Positions 8,717 to 17,873 of a DNA stretch of 64,000 nt are shown piece after piece (within the stretch, counting starts at the first letter, position 1; every line of letters starts with the position of its first letter). The stretch spans positions 248,001 through 312,000 of the forward strand of contig CAVVHG010000009.1 of assembly GCA_963747985.1 (NCBI GenBank). Reading direction: 5' to 3'. The notes under the pieces are model-generated. The model was given only the letters and a program-made list of their open reading frames with translations, did not search any database and was not told where the DNA came from. Origin of the DNA: JACADW01 sp963747985. Lineage in GTDB: Bacteria; Acidobacteriota; UBA6911. The position numbers were made by a program, and so were the translations under genes.

Positions 8717-9622
8717 ATGGACGGTTTCGCCGTGGAAAACGAAAACAAAGGTTTGCCTCCGATAAGCATCGATTCCAATACCTTCCTGAAGGAGCAGTTC
8801 GTCCTCCCGATGCTGCCCAGTACTCTGATGCAGATCCTTCAGGTCGTGCACTCAGATGTAGGGGGAGCAGCCCAGGTCACCGAGCTGATCGGCCGCGACG
8901 CGTCGATGGTTTCCCACATCCTGAGAGTCGTCAACTCGGCCTACTACGCGCTGCCCAAGCAGATAGCCAACCTGCAGCATGCCGTCGCGTACATCGGGCT
9001 GGGAGAGGTTTCGCGCATCTGCCTGACGCTTTCGGTCATAAACACGCTCAAGCCGAAGGACAAGAAGGAGCTTCAGCACTTCTGGCTCCACTCCTACCTC
9101 TGCGCCCTGATCGCGAAACGGCTTGTTCGGGAATACCGGAATGTCGGCGAGATCGGTGACCTTTACGCCGCCGCGCTCCTGCACGACATAGGCAAACTCG
9201 TATACACCCGTTTCTTCCCCGACCACTATGCCGAAATGAGGAAGTACTGTGCCACGTACGGGAGGTTCCTGGTCGACGCTGAGCAGCATTACTCCCTGCC
9301 GTCGCACAGAACATTTGGCGCTCTCCTGTGCGATCACTGGAACCTGCCTGCCACGGTCAAGCGTGCATGCGAGGCGCACGAGCTCCAGGATCTCAAGGTG
9401 TTCAAGTCAAGGCCTGACGCCACTCCGTTCGAGCTGGTGGTCATCGTTTCCAACCTGATCGCGGCGCTTGCGACGGATTTTCTCGAGGAAACGCTCAAAG
9501 AGGAAGTGACGACGGAGATCAAGAGCTGCCTCGGGATCGGCAAGGAGGAACTCGTCAAGTTCCTCGGCGATGTGTACGAGCTGAAGCTCAAGGCCGAGAC
9601 CACCATCGGTCCCATGGTCTAG
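8717..9622 (+). CDS. HDOD domain signalling protein
   Basis: A 301-aa cytoplasmic protein that is almost wholly an HDOD domain, a degenerate HD-phosphohydrolase relative found in bacterial signalling. Visible signatures are LPMLPSTLMQILQVV at the start, DASMVSHILRVVNSAYYALP, LQHAVAYIGLGEV, LLHDIGKLV around residues 154-162, and the later HRTFGALLCDHWNLP and ACEAHE. No receiver, GGDEF or EAL domain is attached, so its partner is unknown. There is no good ribosome-binding site before the ATG at 8717; a GTG at 8735 is an alternative start. Confidence 0.85.
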   Translation: MDGFAVENENKGLPPISIDSNTFLKEQFVLPMLPSTLMQILQVVHSDVGGAAQVTELIGRDASMVSHILRVVNSAYYALPKQIANLQHAVAYIGLGEVSRICLTLSVINTLKPKDKKELQHFWLHSYLCALIAKRLVREYRNVGEIGDLYAAALLHDIGKLVYTRFFPDHYAEMRKYCATYGRFLVDAEQHYSLPSHRTFGALLCDHWNLPATVKRACEAHELQDLKVFKSRPDATPFELVVIVSNLIAALATDFLEETLKEEVTTEIKSCLGIGKEELVKFLGDVYELKLKAETTIGPMV

Positions 9623-9903
9623 ACCCGCATCGGGCGGCTTTCCTCATCACGGGCTCAGCCTCCGGCCCGGGGCCGTGTGATCCTTGCGGAATATGCCGGT
9701 CCGTCGTTCCGTCGGTGATGTGCAACTTCCCAATCACGCACGAAGAATCCTCCATATAGTGGTCGGAACCGTGACGAACCGGCGGATCCCGGGATCGGGG
9801 TTGGCTTGCGGTCGATAGCGATCCCGATTCCGAAGCCCACGCCAGCTTCAATCCACCGCGCCGTGCGGTGCAGACCGAAGCCGCGCTCCAGGGACGTATT
9901 CGA

Positions 9904-11082
9904 TTACACCCGCCCGAGGGCGTGCTCCAGGTCCGCCACCAGATCGTCGGCGTCTTCTATGCCCACCGAGAGCCGTACCAGATCGTCCGGGATGTCCAGT
10001 GCCTTGCGCTGCGCCCTGGTGCGGTCCCAGAATGACATGGTTGCGACCAGCTCAGCCAGGCTCTCGACGCCTCCGAGCGAGGGCGCGATGCGAAACATGG
10101 CCAGCCGGTCGAGGAATCGTTCGGCGCCCTTGAGGTTCGATCTGAGGCGGAACGACACCACACCTCCGCAGCCCTTGAGAAGTCGGGACGCGACGTCATG
10201 GTGTGGGTGGCTCGCCAGCTTCGGATAATAGACTTGCCGAACAGCGCGGTGTTGCTCAAGGAAAGCCGCGATCTTCTCAGCGGTCTGGTTCTGCCGCTCC
10301 ATCCGCAATGCTGCGGTCTTCATGCCGCGCAGTATCAGATAGGCGGCGAGCGGGGGCAGGAGAGTGCCGGCGGTTCCATGGTACTCCCGGACCGGCGTCA
10401 GGAGGTCGCGCCGCCCCAGGACTGCTCCACCGATCACGTCGTTGTGCCCGGCCAGGTACTTCGTGAGCGACAGAATCACCAGGTCCGCTCCCATCGCGAC
10501 AGGATCGGCGCTAAAGGGCCCGGCTATGGTCGGGTCGACGATCAACGGGATGCCCCGTTTCTTCGTCGTGGCGGCGATCCTTGGCACGTCGGGGACATAC
10601 AGGTGCGGATTGGTCGGGATCTCCACGAACACGGCCCTCGTTCTGCGATCGAGTGCGGCGATTATCGAGTCGGCCACCGGTTCCGCGAGAGTCAGGCGCA
10701 CTCCGAACCGCGTGAGGACGTTCTCGCAGAAGTTGCGGGTCCGCCGGTAGGACTCCGATGTCATGACCAGGTGATCGCCCGCCTTGAGCAGGGCGAGGAA
10801 CGTATCTGTTACTGACGCCATCCCCGAAGAGGTTACGAGCGCATCTTCGGTTCCGTAAATCGCCGCCAGCTTGGCTTCCAGCACCTGCTGTGTGGGCGTG
10901 CCGTAACGGCCGTACTCGAAACGCGTTTTGACACTCTCCTCCTGGTAGTCCCGGACCGCCCTGGATGTTTCGAATGAGAAGGTCGCGGTCTGGACGATCG
11001 GCACGGCGAGGGCATCGGCAAGCTTTCGGCCTCTTTCGCCGCCATGAACGGACAGCGTCGAACTGTTATTCGGTTTGCGCAT
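9904..11082 (-). CDS. Cys/Met-metabolism PLP-dependent enzyme (cystathionine gamma-synthase/lyase family)
   Basis: A 392-aa fold-type I PLP enzyme of transsulfuration. Family features are STLSVHGGE at the N-terminus, ALAVPIVQTATFSF, EYGRYGTPTQQVLEAKLAAI, SSGMASV, the aspartate region VDPTIAGPF, and the PLP lysine in LSLTKYLAGHNDVIGG. The C-terminus SVGIEDADDLVADLEHAL is standard. The start at 11082 is set by AGGAG a few bases upstream and by homology; the frame extends further upstream without family similarity. Synthase, lyase or another gamma-elimination activity cannot be told apart here. It is divergent from a class V aminotransferase, suggesting a shared control region of 123 bp. Confidence 0.87.
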   Translation of the reverse strand: MRKPNNSSTLSVHGGERGRKLADALAVPIVQTATFSFETSRAVRDYQEESVKTRFEYGRYGTPTQQVLEAKLAAIYGTEDALVTSSGMASVTDTFLALLKAGDHLVMTSESYRRTRNFCENVLTRFGVRLTLAEPVADSIIAALDRRTRAVFVEIPTNPHLYVPDVPRIAATTKKRGIPLIVDPTIAGPFSADPVAMGADLVILSLTKYLAGHNDVIGGAVLGRRDLLTPVREYHGTAGTLLPPLAAYLILRGMKTAALRMERQNQTAEKIAAFLEQHRAVRQVYYPKLASHPHHDVASRLLKGCGGVVSFRLRSNLKGAERFLDRLAMFRIAPSLGGVESLAELVATMSFWDRTRAQRKALDIPDDLVRLSVGIEDADDLVADLEHALGRV

Positions 11083-11205
11083 TCTGGGCTCCTGTCGACA
11101 CAGGCGGAGGAGTCCGGCATCACGGATTGCACGCTGCAAATCCGCTAATCCCTTGACAGATCCGCCTGGATCCTTTCTCTTATGGTCGCATGCGGAGGTG
11201 AAGTC

Positions 11206-12360
11206 GTGAAGACAGAACAGCAAGGTGAGGTTCAGGCGGATGCGGCCGCGCGCGATCTGCGGGAGCGGTTGCCGCTCCTGGAGAGCAGCGTGGCGCTCAA
11301 CCATGCCGGAATATCGCCCCAACCGGAATCGAGGGCGATCGCCGGGTTTGAGGAATCGAGAGCCCGGCTATTACCGGGCGAGGGCCTGGCCCGGATCTCA
11401 GGTGTGCGCGACGAGATCCGCCGCCTGTACGCGGAACTGCTGCACGTTTCTCCAGCCGAAATTGCGGTCACGAAACATACAGCCGAAGGCGTGAACCTGA
11501 TCGCACAGGGCTTCCCCTGGAGACAAGGCGACCGAATCCTGACGGTAAGCGTCGAGTACCCCTCGAATGTTTATCCCTGGTGGAACCTCCGGGAGCGGGG
11601 CGTTGAAGTCGTGCCCGTGTCCGAACGCGAAGGGAGGGTCGACCTGGACGAATTCGTCGGCGCCATTGATGAACGTGTCCGTATGGTCGCGATCAGCCAT
11701 GTCGAATTCGCGTCGGGATTCAGTTTTGATCTCGCACGCATCTCCGATGCCTGCCGCGCCTGCGGTGCGTTTCTTTTCGTGGACATAGCACAGTCGATCG
11801 GCGTCCTCCCGATCGACCTGGGACTTGTCGATGCGGCGGCGTGGCCGACATGGAAGTGGCTCATGGGGCCAATCGGCATGGGCGGCCTGTATGTCGCCGC
11901 GAACCGCCTCGAGTCCATCCGACCCTCGCTTGTCGGCTCCGATGGCATGGTCCCGACGGCGGATTACCTGGACTACCGTTTCGAGTTCCGGCCCGATGCC
12001 GGACGGTTCGAGTACTCAACTGAGAACGTACTGGGCCTGATCGGCGTCGTCGAGGCGCTCCGTCGGGTCACCCCCCTGTTCGCGAGTGAGGCTGCGGACG
12101 CGGTGGCGCGCAGGGTGTGGGGCCTCGGCGACAGGCTGATCAGCAGGCTCGAGGAGCGGGGATTCCGGCTGTACTCCTCGAGACTTCCGGGGGAAAGGAG
12201 CGGTATCTTTTCGTTCATCACGCCCGGCAATCCTGCACAAGTTGCCACGCGCCTGCGCCGGAACGGAATCGAGGTGGCGGTGCGCAGCGGACGTCTCAGA
12301 ATCTCACCCCATTTCTACAACAACGACGAGGATATCGAACGCCTGCTTGCCGCTCTTTAA
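11206..12360 (+). CDS. Class V aminotransferase-fold PLP enzyme (cysteine desulfurase/isopenicillin N epimerase-like)
   Basis: A 384-aa protein starting at GTG 11206, chosen because GGAGGTG at 11194-11200 is well placed; an upstream ATG at 11182 has no such site. It shows ALNHAGISPQP, VTKHTAEGVNLIAQG, SVEYPSNVYPWWNL, ISHVEFASGFSFDL, the PLP aspartate in FVDIAQSIGVLPIDL and the lysine in PTWKWLMGPIGMGG. A TTGACA at 11153-11158 may be its -35 box; the -10 is poor. Members act as desulfurases, lyases or epimerases. Its divergent neighbour is a Cys/Met-metabolism enzyme, so a sulfur amino acid role is plausible but inferred. Confidence 0.82.
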   Translation: MKTEQQGEVQADAAARDLRERLPLLESSVALNHAGISPQPESRAIAGFEESRARLLPGEGLARISGVRDEIRRLYAELLHVSPAEIAVTKHTAEGVNLIAQGFPWRQGDRILTVSVEYPSNVYPWWNLRERGVEVVPVSEREGRVDLDEFVGAIDERVRMVAISHVEFASGFSFDLARISDACRACGAFLFVDIAQSIGVLPIDLGLVDAAAWPTWKWLMGPIGMGGLYVAANRLESIRPSLVGSDGMVPTADYLDYRFEFRPDAGRFEYSTENVLGLIGVVEALRRVTPLFASEAADAVARRVWGLGDRLISRLEERGFRLYSSRLPGERSGIFSFITPGNPAQVATRLRRNGIEVAVRSGRLRISPHFYNNDEDIERLLAAL

Positions 12361-12533
12361 TCGCGAATGCGTCAGAAGGTCTGACGCCGGTCGCGCAGAT
12401 TTCTGCTAGAATGTCTCAATCGGCCAGACGGCGGCATCCGGCCTCGGTTAGCGTAGACACATGCTTCCCCCGTCATGAGGGATTACACACCCTCTTTATG
12501 CGGTTGAGGTTTACGGATTGACGGATTGAAGCC

Positions 12534-15137
12534 GTGATTCCAGAAACGGTATCGCACTACCGGGTATTGAAAAGGCTCGGCGGCGGGGGCATGGGCGAGG
12601 TCTACAGCGCTGAGGACGTGAGGCTTGGACGCCGCGTCGCGCTGAAATTCCTCCCCGACAGTATCGTCCGGGACCCCATCGCTCTCGGGCGTTTCCAGCG
12701 CGAGGCCCGCGCCGCTTCGGCGCTGAATCACCCTCACATCTGCACGATTTATGACGTCGACGAGGCGGCCGGCCGGCCGTTCCTTGCGATGGAACTGCTC
12801 GAAGGTGAGACGCTCAAGGAGATGATTTCCGGCAAGCCGCTCGAGGCAAGCCGGATCATCGAGTTTGGCATCCAGATTGCCGACGCTCTGGCCGTTGCCC
12901 ACTCCAAGGGTATCATTCACCGCGACATCAAACCTGCCAACATCTTCATCACGGGCAACGGCCAGGCGAAGCTGCTCGATTTCGGGTTGGCAAAGGTCGC
13001 CGACAGCGCCGGCCGGGCGACAACTGTCGGCGCAACATCGACCGCAGCCACCAGCCCCAGCGTCGCGACCGAACTTACTACCCCGGGTACGGCCGTGGGT
13101 ACGCTGGTTTACATGTCACCGGAACAGGCGCGGGGCCAGGATGTCGATGCCCGCTCGGACATATTTTCTCTTGGTCAGGTGCTCTACGAGATGGCGACCG
13201 GGGTGCTGCCGTTCGGTGGGCCCACCCTGGCAGTCATGTTCGATGCATTGCTGAACAAGCCGCCGGTCCCGCCCACGGCACTGAATCCGGGAATATCGCC
13301 TGGCCTGGAAAATGTCATCCTCAAGGCTTTGACCAAAGACCGCAACCTCCGCTATCAATCGGCCGGGAGTTTATTGGCTGATCTGCAGCGGCTTCTGCAG
13401 GGCAAGTCCCGGTCCCGGTTCCTGGACTTGGACCATAAGTGGATACGCGTGATGCTCGGCTCTTTGGTCGTTGTGATCCTGGGTTTGACGCTCTGGGGCC
13501 TCATCCCGAGGTTCAGGAGCAGCCCGGCACCGCAACTAACGAATCTGGCCATCGTTCCGATCTCGGGCAGTTCTGCGGACTCAACGCTTCAGCGTATCTG
13601 CGATGGCCTGGCGGAGAACGTGGCGAGCCGTTTTACCCAGCTTCCGCAGTTCCGGCGGTCCCTGGCATTGGTGCCGATGAGCGAGATTCATGCCTTTGAC
13701 GTGGACAGCGCCAGCAAGGCAGGCAGGCTCTTCAGGGTCGATCGCGTGGCGACGATTTCCCTGCAGGGCGAGGGTGCCGCACTCCGGCTGACAATCAACC
13801 TGATCAATCCGCGTGCTCTCAGGCAGATCGATTCCAGGCAGATCCCGGGGCATACGGCCGCCATATCTGCACTGGAACAGGAGAGCGCCATTCAGCTGGC
13901 GGAGATGTTGAACGTAGACGTCTCTCTGGTTGCGCTGAAGGAATCGGCAGTCGGCGAGACATCGGATGCGGCTGCCGCATTGCTCTACACGGAAGGACGA
14001 GGCAGTCTGCTGCGCTACGACAGGTTGAAGAACATCGACTCAGCCCTCGGCTGCTTTGAGCGCGCCATACAGAGAGATCCGGACTATGCGCTGGCTTACG
14101 CCGCGCTCGGCAGAGCATACTGGCACAAGTATCGGGCCGCCGACGACAGGCACTGGATCGAGCCCGCCATCAGCAATTGCACACGCGCCCTTGGCCTCGC
14201 CCCGCGGCTGGTGCCCGCCCTCGTCACGCTTGGGACGATTTACAGAGGAACCGGCGAATTCGCGCGCGCCAGGGAGGAATTCCTGAAGGCCTTGGAGATC
14301 GACGCGCGTAACGAGGACGCGCTCCTGGGCCTGGCAGAGACATACATTGCGCTGGGCCTTTTCGATCAGGCGGAGGCTGCCTACCGGGGGGCGATCATGG
14401 CCCAACCGAATCTATGGACCATCTACGTCAGCCTGGGCGGGTTCTATTACGACCGAAGCCGTTATGCGGATGCGCTGGCCGAATGGAAGAAGGTGATCGA
14501 ACTGGTGCCGGACAACAGCTGGGGATATTCGAATCTCGGTGCGGCATACCTTCGGATGCGGCGTTTCTCGGATGCCCGCCGCATGTTCGAAAAAGCGATT
14601 TCGCTCGAGCCAGGGGATCCCGGTCCTCTTTCAAACCTGGGCACCGCCTATTTCATGGAAGGGAAGTACCGGGAGGCCTCCGCCAACTATGAGAAAGCGC
14701 TGAAGCTGGGCGAAACGTCTTACCTCCTGTGGGGCAATCTCGGGGAATCCTACACTCGACTTGGAAGGAAGAAGGAGGCAATGGAAAGCTTCCGCCAGGC
14801 AGCGAAGCTCGCTGAAGAACAGGTTAAGGTGAATCCTCGCGACGCCGGAGTGATTGCCCGCTTGGCTTCGTACCAGGCGTCGCTGGGACTTCGTTCGGAG
14901 GCGGAGGCGAGCATTGGGCGAGCCCTTGTCGTCGGGACGCCCAACGGTGAGCTACTGTACCAGGCAGCGCAGGTGTACGAAATCCTGGGCAACCGGGAGG
15001 AAGCACTCAGCTGCGTCGGCGACGCCCTGGCGCAGGGATTCCCGCTGGAGACCGTGGAGAACTCGCTGGAACTGCGCAACACGCGGAACGACCCCCGGTA
15101 CGGAGAAATGTTGTCGAGTCGTCAAAAGAAGAATTGA
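12534..15137 (+). CDS. Membrane Ser/Thr protein kinase with C-terminal TPR repeats
   Basis: An 867-aa protein starting at GTG. Residues 9-270 form a Hanks-type kinase: glycine loop LGGGGMGEVYSAED, lysine K38 in VALKFL, catalytic HRD with D131 in IIHRDIKPANIF, D149 in DFGLAK and GTLVYMSPEQARG. A threonine/alanine-rich activation segment follows the DFG. One transmembrane helix lies near 303-323 (VMLGSLVVVILGLTLWGL). The region after it resembles the TolB-like segment seen in such kinases, and residues from about 480 to 850 are tandem TPRs (ALAYAALGRAYWHKY, AYLRMRRFSDARRMFEKAI). This kinase-TM-TPR layout is abundant in Acidobacteriota. All catalytic residues are present, so it should be active. 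Confidence 0.93.
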   Translation: MIPETVSHYRVLKRLGGGGMGEVYSAEDVRLGRRVALKFLPDSIVRDPIALGRFQREARAASALNHPHICTIYDVDEAAGRPFLAMELLEGETLKEMISGKPLEASRIIEFGIQIADALAVAHSKGIIHRDIKPANIFITGNGQAKLLDFGLAKVADSAGRATTVGATSTAATSPSVATELTTPGTAVGTLVYMSPEQARGQDVDARSDIFSLGQVLYEMATGVLPFGGPTLAVMFDALLNKPPVPPTALNPGISPGLENVILKALTKDRNLRYQSAGSLLADLQRLLQGKSRSRFLDLDHKWIRVMLGSLVVVILGLTLWGLIPRFRSSPAPQLTNLAIVPISGSSADSTLQRICDGLAENVASRFTQLPQFRRSLALVPMSEIHAFDVDSASKAGRLFRVDRVATISLQGEGAALRLTINLINPRALRQIDSRQIPGHTAAISALEQESAIQLAEMLNVDVSLVALKESAVGETSDAAAALLYTEGRGSLLRYDRLKNIDSALGCFERAIQRDPDYALAYAALGRAYWHKYRAADDRHWIEPAISNCTRALGLAPRLVPALVTLGTIYRGTGEFARAREEFLKALEIDARNEDALLGLAETYIALGLFDQAEAAYRGAIMAQPNLWTIYVSLGGFYYDRSRYADALAEWKKVIELVPDNSWGYSNLGAAYLRMRRFSDARRMFEKAISLEPGDPGPLSNLGTAYFMEGKYREASANYEKALKLGETSYLLWGNLGESYTRLGRKKEAMESFRQAAKLAEEQVKVNPRDAGVIARLASYQASLGLRSEAEASIGRALVVGTPNGELLYQAAQVYEILGNREEALSCVGDALAQGFPLETVENSLELRNTRNDPRYGEMLSSRQKKN

Positions 15138-15176
15138 GGCGTTCAATAGAACCGCACTGTTCGAATGGAGGTCAGC

Positions 15177-15530
15177 ATGCAAGGAGGAGTCATGGACCAT
15201 AAAATCATGATCTACGGTCGTAATTTGCCGCCGAAGGTAAACCCCGGCAGGAAGGATGTGTGCCCGGGCGACACGGTCACCTTTGAAGCTCGAGGTACTG
15301 AGGCCAGAGTGATGTTCCCCCGGGAAAGGTGGCCGTTTGTCGAGGATTGGGACGTGATCAAGGTGGACCAGGAGACGGTCAAGCCATTACAGCGAAGTGT
15401 CTACACCGTGAAGGCCATAGAACTGGAGTCCGATCTGGAAGAGTTCCCTTACGCAGTCTTTTGCTCTTCCCCCAACTGCTTTGCGGTTGGTGGCTCCGAT
15501 CCCATAATCATCATTAGACGACCGTCTTGA
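15177..15530 (+). CDS. Small uncharacterised beta-rich protein
   Basis: About 117 aa from ATG 15177 (GGAGG five bases upstream), or 112 aa from ATG 15192 (GGAGG at 15183-15187). Both sites are good and the choice is open. No signal peptide or membrane segment. The sequence alternates short strands and turns: VCPGDTVTFEARGTEARVMF, then YAVFCSSPNCFAVGGSDP and a hydrophobic strand IIIIRRP. The VxPGDTVTF phrase and end strand recall a cupredoxin-like beta sandwich, but there are no copper-ligand histidines and only the paired cysteines of FCSSPNC. Function unknown. It follows the kinase gene closely on the same strand. Confidence 0.65.
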   Translation: MQGGVMDHKIMIYGRNLPPKVNPGRKDVCPGDTVTFEARGTEARVMFPRERWPFVEDWDVIKVDQETVKPLQRSVYTVKAIELESDLEEFPYAVFCSSPNCFAVGGSDPIIIIRRPS

Positions 15531-15706
15531 AAAGTCGCTGACGGCACCACCCACCAACAATCGGCTGGGTTCCGGCAAGAGGGTGAGGTTCAGGACGGAG
15601 TCTTGCCTGCCTGGAGCGCGGCAATTTGTCCGAGTGGACATGGACCCACACAGCGATTGCACGCGCAACCCGTCGGTGAGATGATAGCCGCCATATCGAG
15701 GTGACT

Positions 15707-16501
15707 ATGAAGACTATGCGCATGATTGCTCTGTTCATGTTGGCTGTACTTGCTTGTGTGCCTCTGAATGCCCAGCCCAAGAAGAAGCAACTGCTTGCCA
15801 TCGGCATGTCCGGGGGCTGGGAACATGAGTCGGTTTCGGATGCCCTGGCGACCCTCTATCAGCTCGGGAAGCAGACAGGCATCTGGGACACCGTCGTTCG
15901 CACCGACGTCGAGCTGATCACGAAGAAGAAACTCGACCGGAACGCGAAGAACCTGGACTTCTTCGACGCCGTCTTCTTTATGACCACGGGCGAACTCCCG
16001 CTGGACGACCAGCAGAAAGCGGACCTGCTCTCGTTTGTCCGCGACGACGGAAAGGGCTTCCTGGGCGCGCACAACGCCACGGACACTTTCTACAAGTGGC
16101 CCGCATACGGCGAGATGATCGGGGGCTACTTCGACGGCCACCCGTGGAACCAGTTCAACGCGACCATCGAAGTCGACGACCTGGAATTCCCTGCCACGCG
16201 CCACTTCCAGAAGACATTCCAGGTTGTGGACGAGATCTATCAGACCAAGAACTTCGATCCCGGCAAGTGCCGCGTGCTGATGCACCTGGACATGAGCAAA
16301 GTCGACATGTCACGCCCGGGGGTGAAATACAAATACGTGCCCATTACCTGGGTTCGCGATTACGGCAAGGGCCGTGTCTTCTATTGCGGTCTGGGTCACC
16401 GCACCGAGGTATGGGAGCGCCAGGACGTTCGAGACATGTGGATCGGCGCCGTGAAGTGGGCGATGGGCCTCGTGCCGGGTGATGCGACACCGAAGCACTA
16501 G
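15707..16501 (+). CDS. Secreted ThuA-domain protein
   Basis: A 264-aa protein with a signal peptide (MKTMRMIALFMLAVLACVPLNAQ) followed by a ThuA domain, a class I glutamine amidotransferase-like fold found in trehalose and other sugar utilisation genes. Motifs are GGWEHESV, DAVFFMTTGELPL, FLGAHNATDTFYKWPAYGEM, GGYFDGHPWNQ and the closing GRVFYCGLGHRTEVWE. It ends GAVKWAMGLVPGD. The start at ATG 15707 is placed by GAGG five bases upstream. Reaction unproven for the family. Confidence 0.88.
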   Translation: MKTMRMIALFMLAVLACVPLNAQPKKKQLLAIGMSGGWEHESVSDALATLYQLGKQTGIWDTVVRTDVELITKKKLDRNAKNLDFFDAVFFMTTGELPLDDQQKADLLSFVRDDGKGFLGAHNATDTFYKWPAYGEMIGGYFDGHPWNQFNATIEVDDLEFPATRHFQKTFQVVDEIYQTKNFDPGKCRVLMHLDMSKVDMSRPGVKYKYVPITWVRDYGKGRVFYCGLGHRTEVWERQDVRDMWIGAVKWAMGLVPGDATPKH

Positions 16502-16580
16502 CGCCACGCCGGGACCTGAGTGGGTCCGCGCCGCGGTGCAGCGCGCCCACTCGGATCCGGCATGGATCTCGGCGAATGGA

Positions 16581-17087
16581 TCAACGGGCCAGAGTGCGGC
16601 TGACCAGCAGGTCGAGATCTTCAACCAGATTCTGCAAATCCTCCTCGTGCTGCACCTCCTGCTCGAGGATCGTCGACACCACGTTGTATGTGACGGTATC
16701 CTTCCCGTGCGTGAGGTTCACCAGTTTGTTATAGAAATCAATGGCGCACCTTTCGCTCCTGATGTTCTGTTCCAGGATCACGCGGATGTAGTCATCCTCG
16801 GGGGCGTCATAGCCGCAGCCGGACCATTCGTACCAGAGCTTGGGTTGGGTGACCGGCTTGCCTCCCAGCTGGATGATGCGGTTCGCCACCTGGTCGGCGT
16901 GAGCCAGTTCCTCGGTTGCGTGCTGGAGCAGTTCCGCCACGGCCGCGTCCTTCATCGGGCCGCGCACCAGCTTGGCTCCCAGCCAGTATTGATAGTAGGC
17001 AAACCATTCGTCGGCAAATGCCCGATTCAGAAGCTTGAGCGCCTCGTTCACATCGATTCCCAGTATTTCTCTGCCACGCGTACCCAT
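16581..17087 (-). CDS. Ferritin-like (bacterioferritin/Dps-like) protein
   Basis: A 168-aa four-helix protein with the full di-iron ligand set: E27 (ADEWFAYYQYWLG), E60 and H63 (ATEELAHADQ), E106 (VILEQNIRSER), and E144 and H147 (LEQEVQHEED). It should oxidise or store iron, or protect against peroxide, in the cytoplasm. No haem-ligand methionine is obvious at the usual bacterioferritin position. It is monocistronic and convergent with the ThuA gene. The start at 17087 has GGAGG nearby (reverse complement of cctcc at 17094). Confidence 0.88.
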   Translation of the reverse strand: MGTRGREILGIDVNEALKLLNRAFADEWFAYYQYWLGAKLVRGPMKDAAVAELLQHATEELAHADQVANRIIQLGGKPVTQPKLWYEWSGCGYDAPEDDYIRVILEQNIRSERCAIDFYNKLVNLTHGKDTVTYNVVSTILEQEVQHEEDLQNLVEDLDLLVSRTLAR

Positions 17088-17275
17088 GAAGCCTCCTTTC
17101 CTGGATGATCGTCAGATGAACTCCTCCTTCGAATCTTACCAGATGCTGCGCTCTCGATGACAACATGGGTTTGGCGGGTTATGATATAGCCGGTCCGGCG
17201 GAATCGAGCCCGCCCGGATCAGGCGTGTGTCATCGCGATGCGAGCCGGTGACCAGGGCGTCTGGAGGAGGTAGCG

Positions 17276-17830
17276 ATGAAACGGTTGACGGCTCTACTGG
17301 TGGTCTTCGGCCTCCTGGCCGGGGGCGCTTACGGGCAGAAGGTCAACATCACCTACGTCAAATCGACGGATTTCGGCAAGTACAAGACTTACGCGTGGAA
17401 GCCCGGTCACACCCTCGGCAAGAGCCAGATTCTGCCGATGGAGTTGATCGACCAGACCGTCTTGAGCGCAATCAGGCCCATATTTGCCGCAAAGGGCCTC
17501 AAGGAGGTGACGACCAACCCTGACGTCTATGTCACGTATTTCGTCAGTCTGACGCAGAAATCCGAGGTGGGGCCCATGGACTCGTTTGATACCTTCGGGC
17601 AGCTGGGATACCAGGCGTCGGACACATTCGTAGCGCCATGGAATGAGTCGATGGTCACGAGTTACCGGAAAGGCATCCTTCTCCTCGACGTCATCGATGC
17701 CCGCACCAACGCACTCGTCTGGCGGGCTCACTGCAAGAGGGCGACCGACCAGCCCCGCGACCCCAAAGGCGCGCTGGAAAACGCTATCACGAAGGCTTTG
17801 AGTGATTTTCCTCCCCAACCCGGGAAGTAG
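17276..17830 (+). CDS. Secreted DUF4136 protein
   Basis: A 184-aa envelope protein with a signal peptide (MKRLTALLVVFGLLAGGAYGQ) and no lipobox cysteine. The DUF4136 pattern is clear: TDFGKYKTYAWKPG at the start, LIDQTVLSAIRPIFAAKGL, NPDVYVTYFVSL, a middle region ending YRKGILLLDVIDARTNALVWRA, and a closing LENAITKALSDFPP. The family is common in Bacteroidetes and Acidobacteria; role unknown. GGAGG stands eight bases before the ATG. It precedes a LolA-like gene by 43 bp and may be cotranscribed with it. Confidence 0.88.
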   Translation: MKRLTALLVVFGLLAGGAYGQKVNITYVKSTDFGKYKTYAWKPGHTLGKSQILPMELIDQTVLSAIRPIFAAKGLKEVTTNPDVYVTYFVSLTQKSEVGPMDSFDTFGQLGYQASDTFVAPWNESMVTSYRKGILLLDVIDARTNALVWRAHCKRATDQPRDPKGALENAITKALSDFPPQPGK

Positions 17831-17873
17831 GAACAAGAACGCATAGGCTCTCGATATGAAAGGGAGTAATCCG

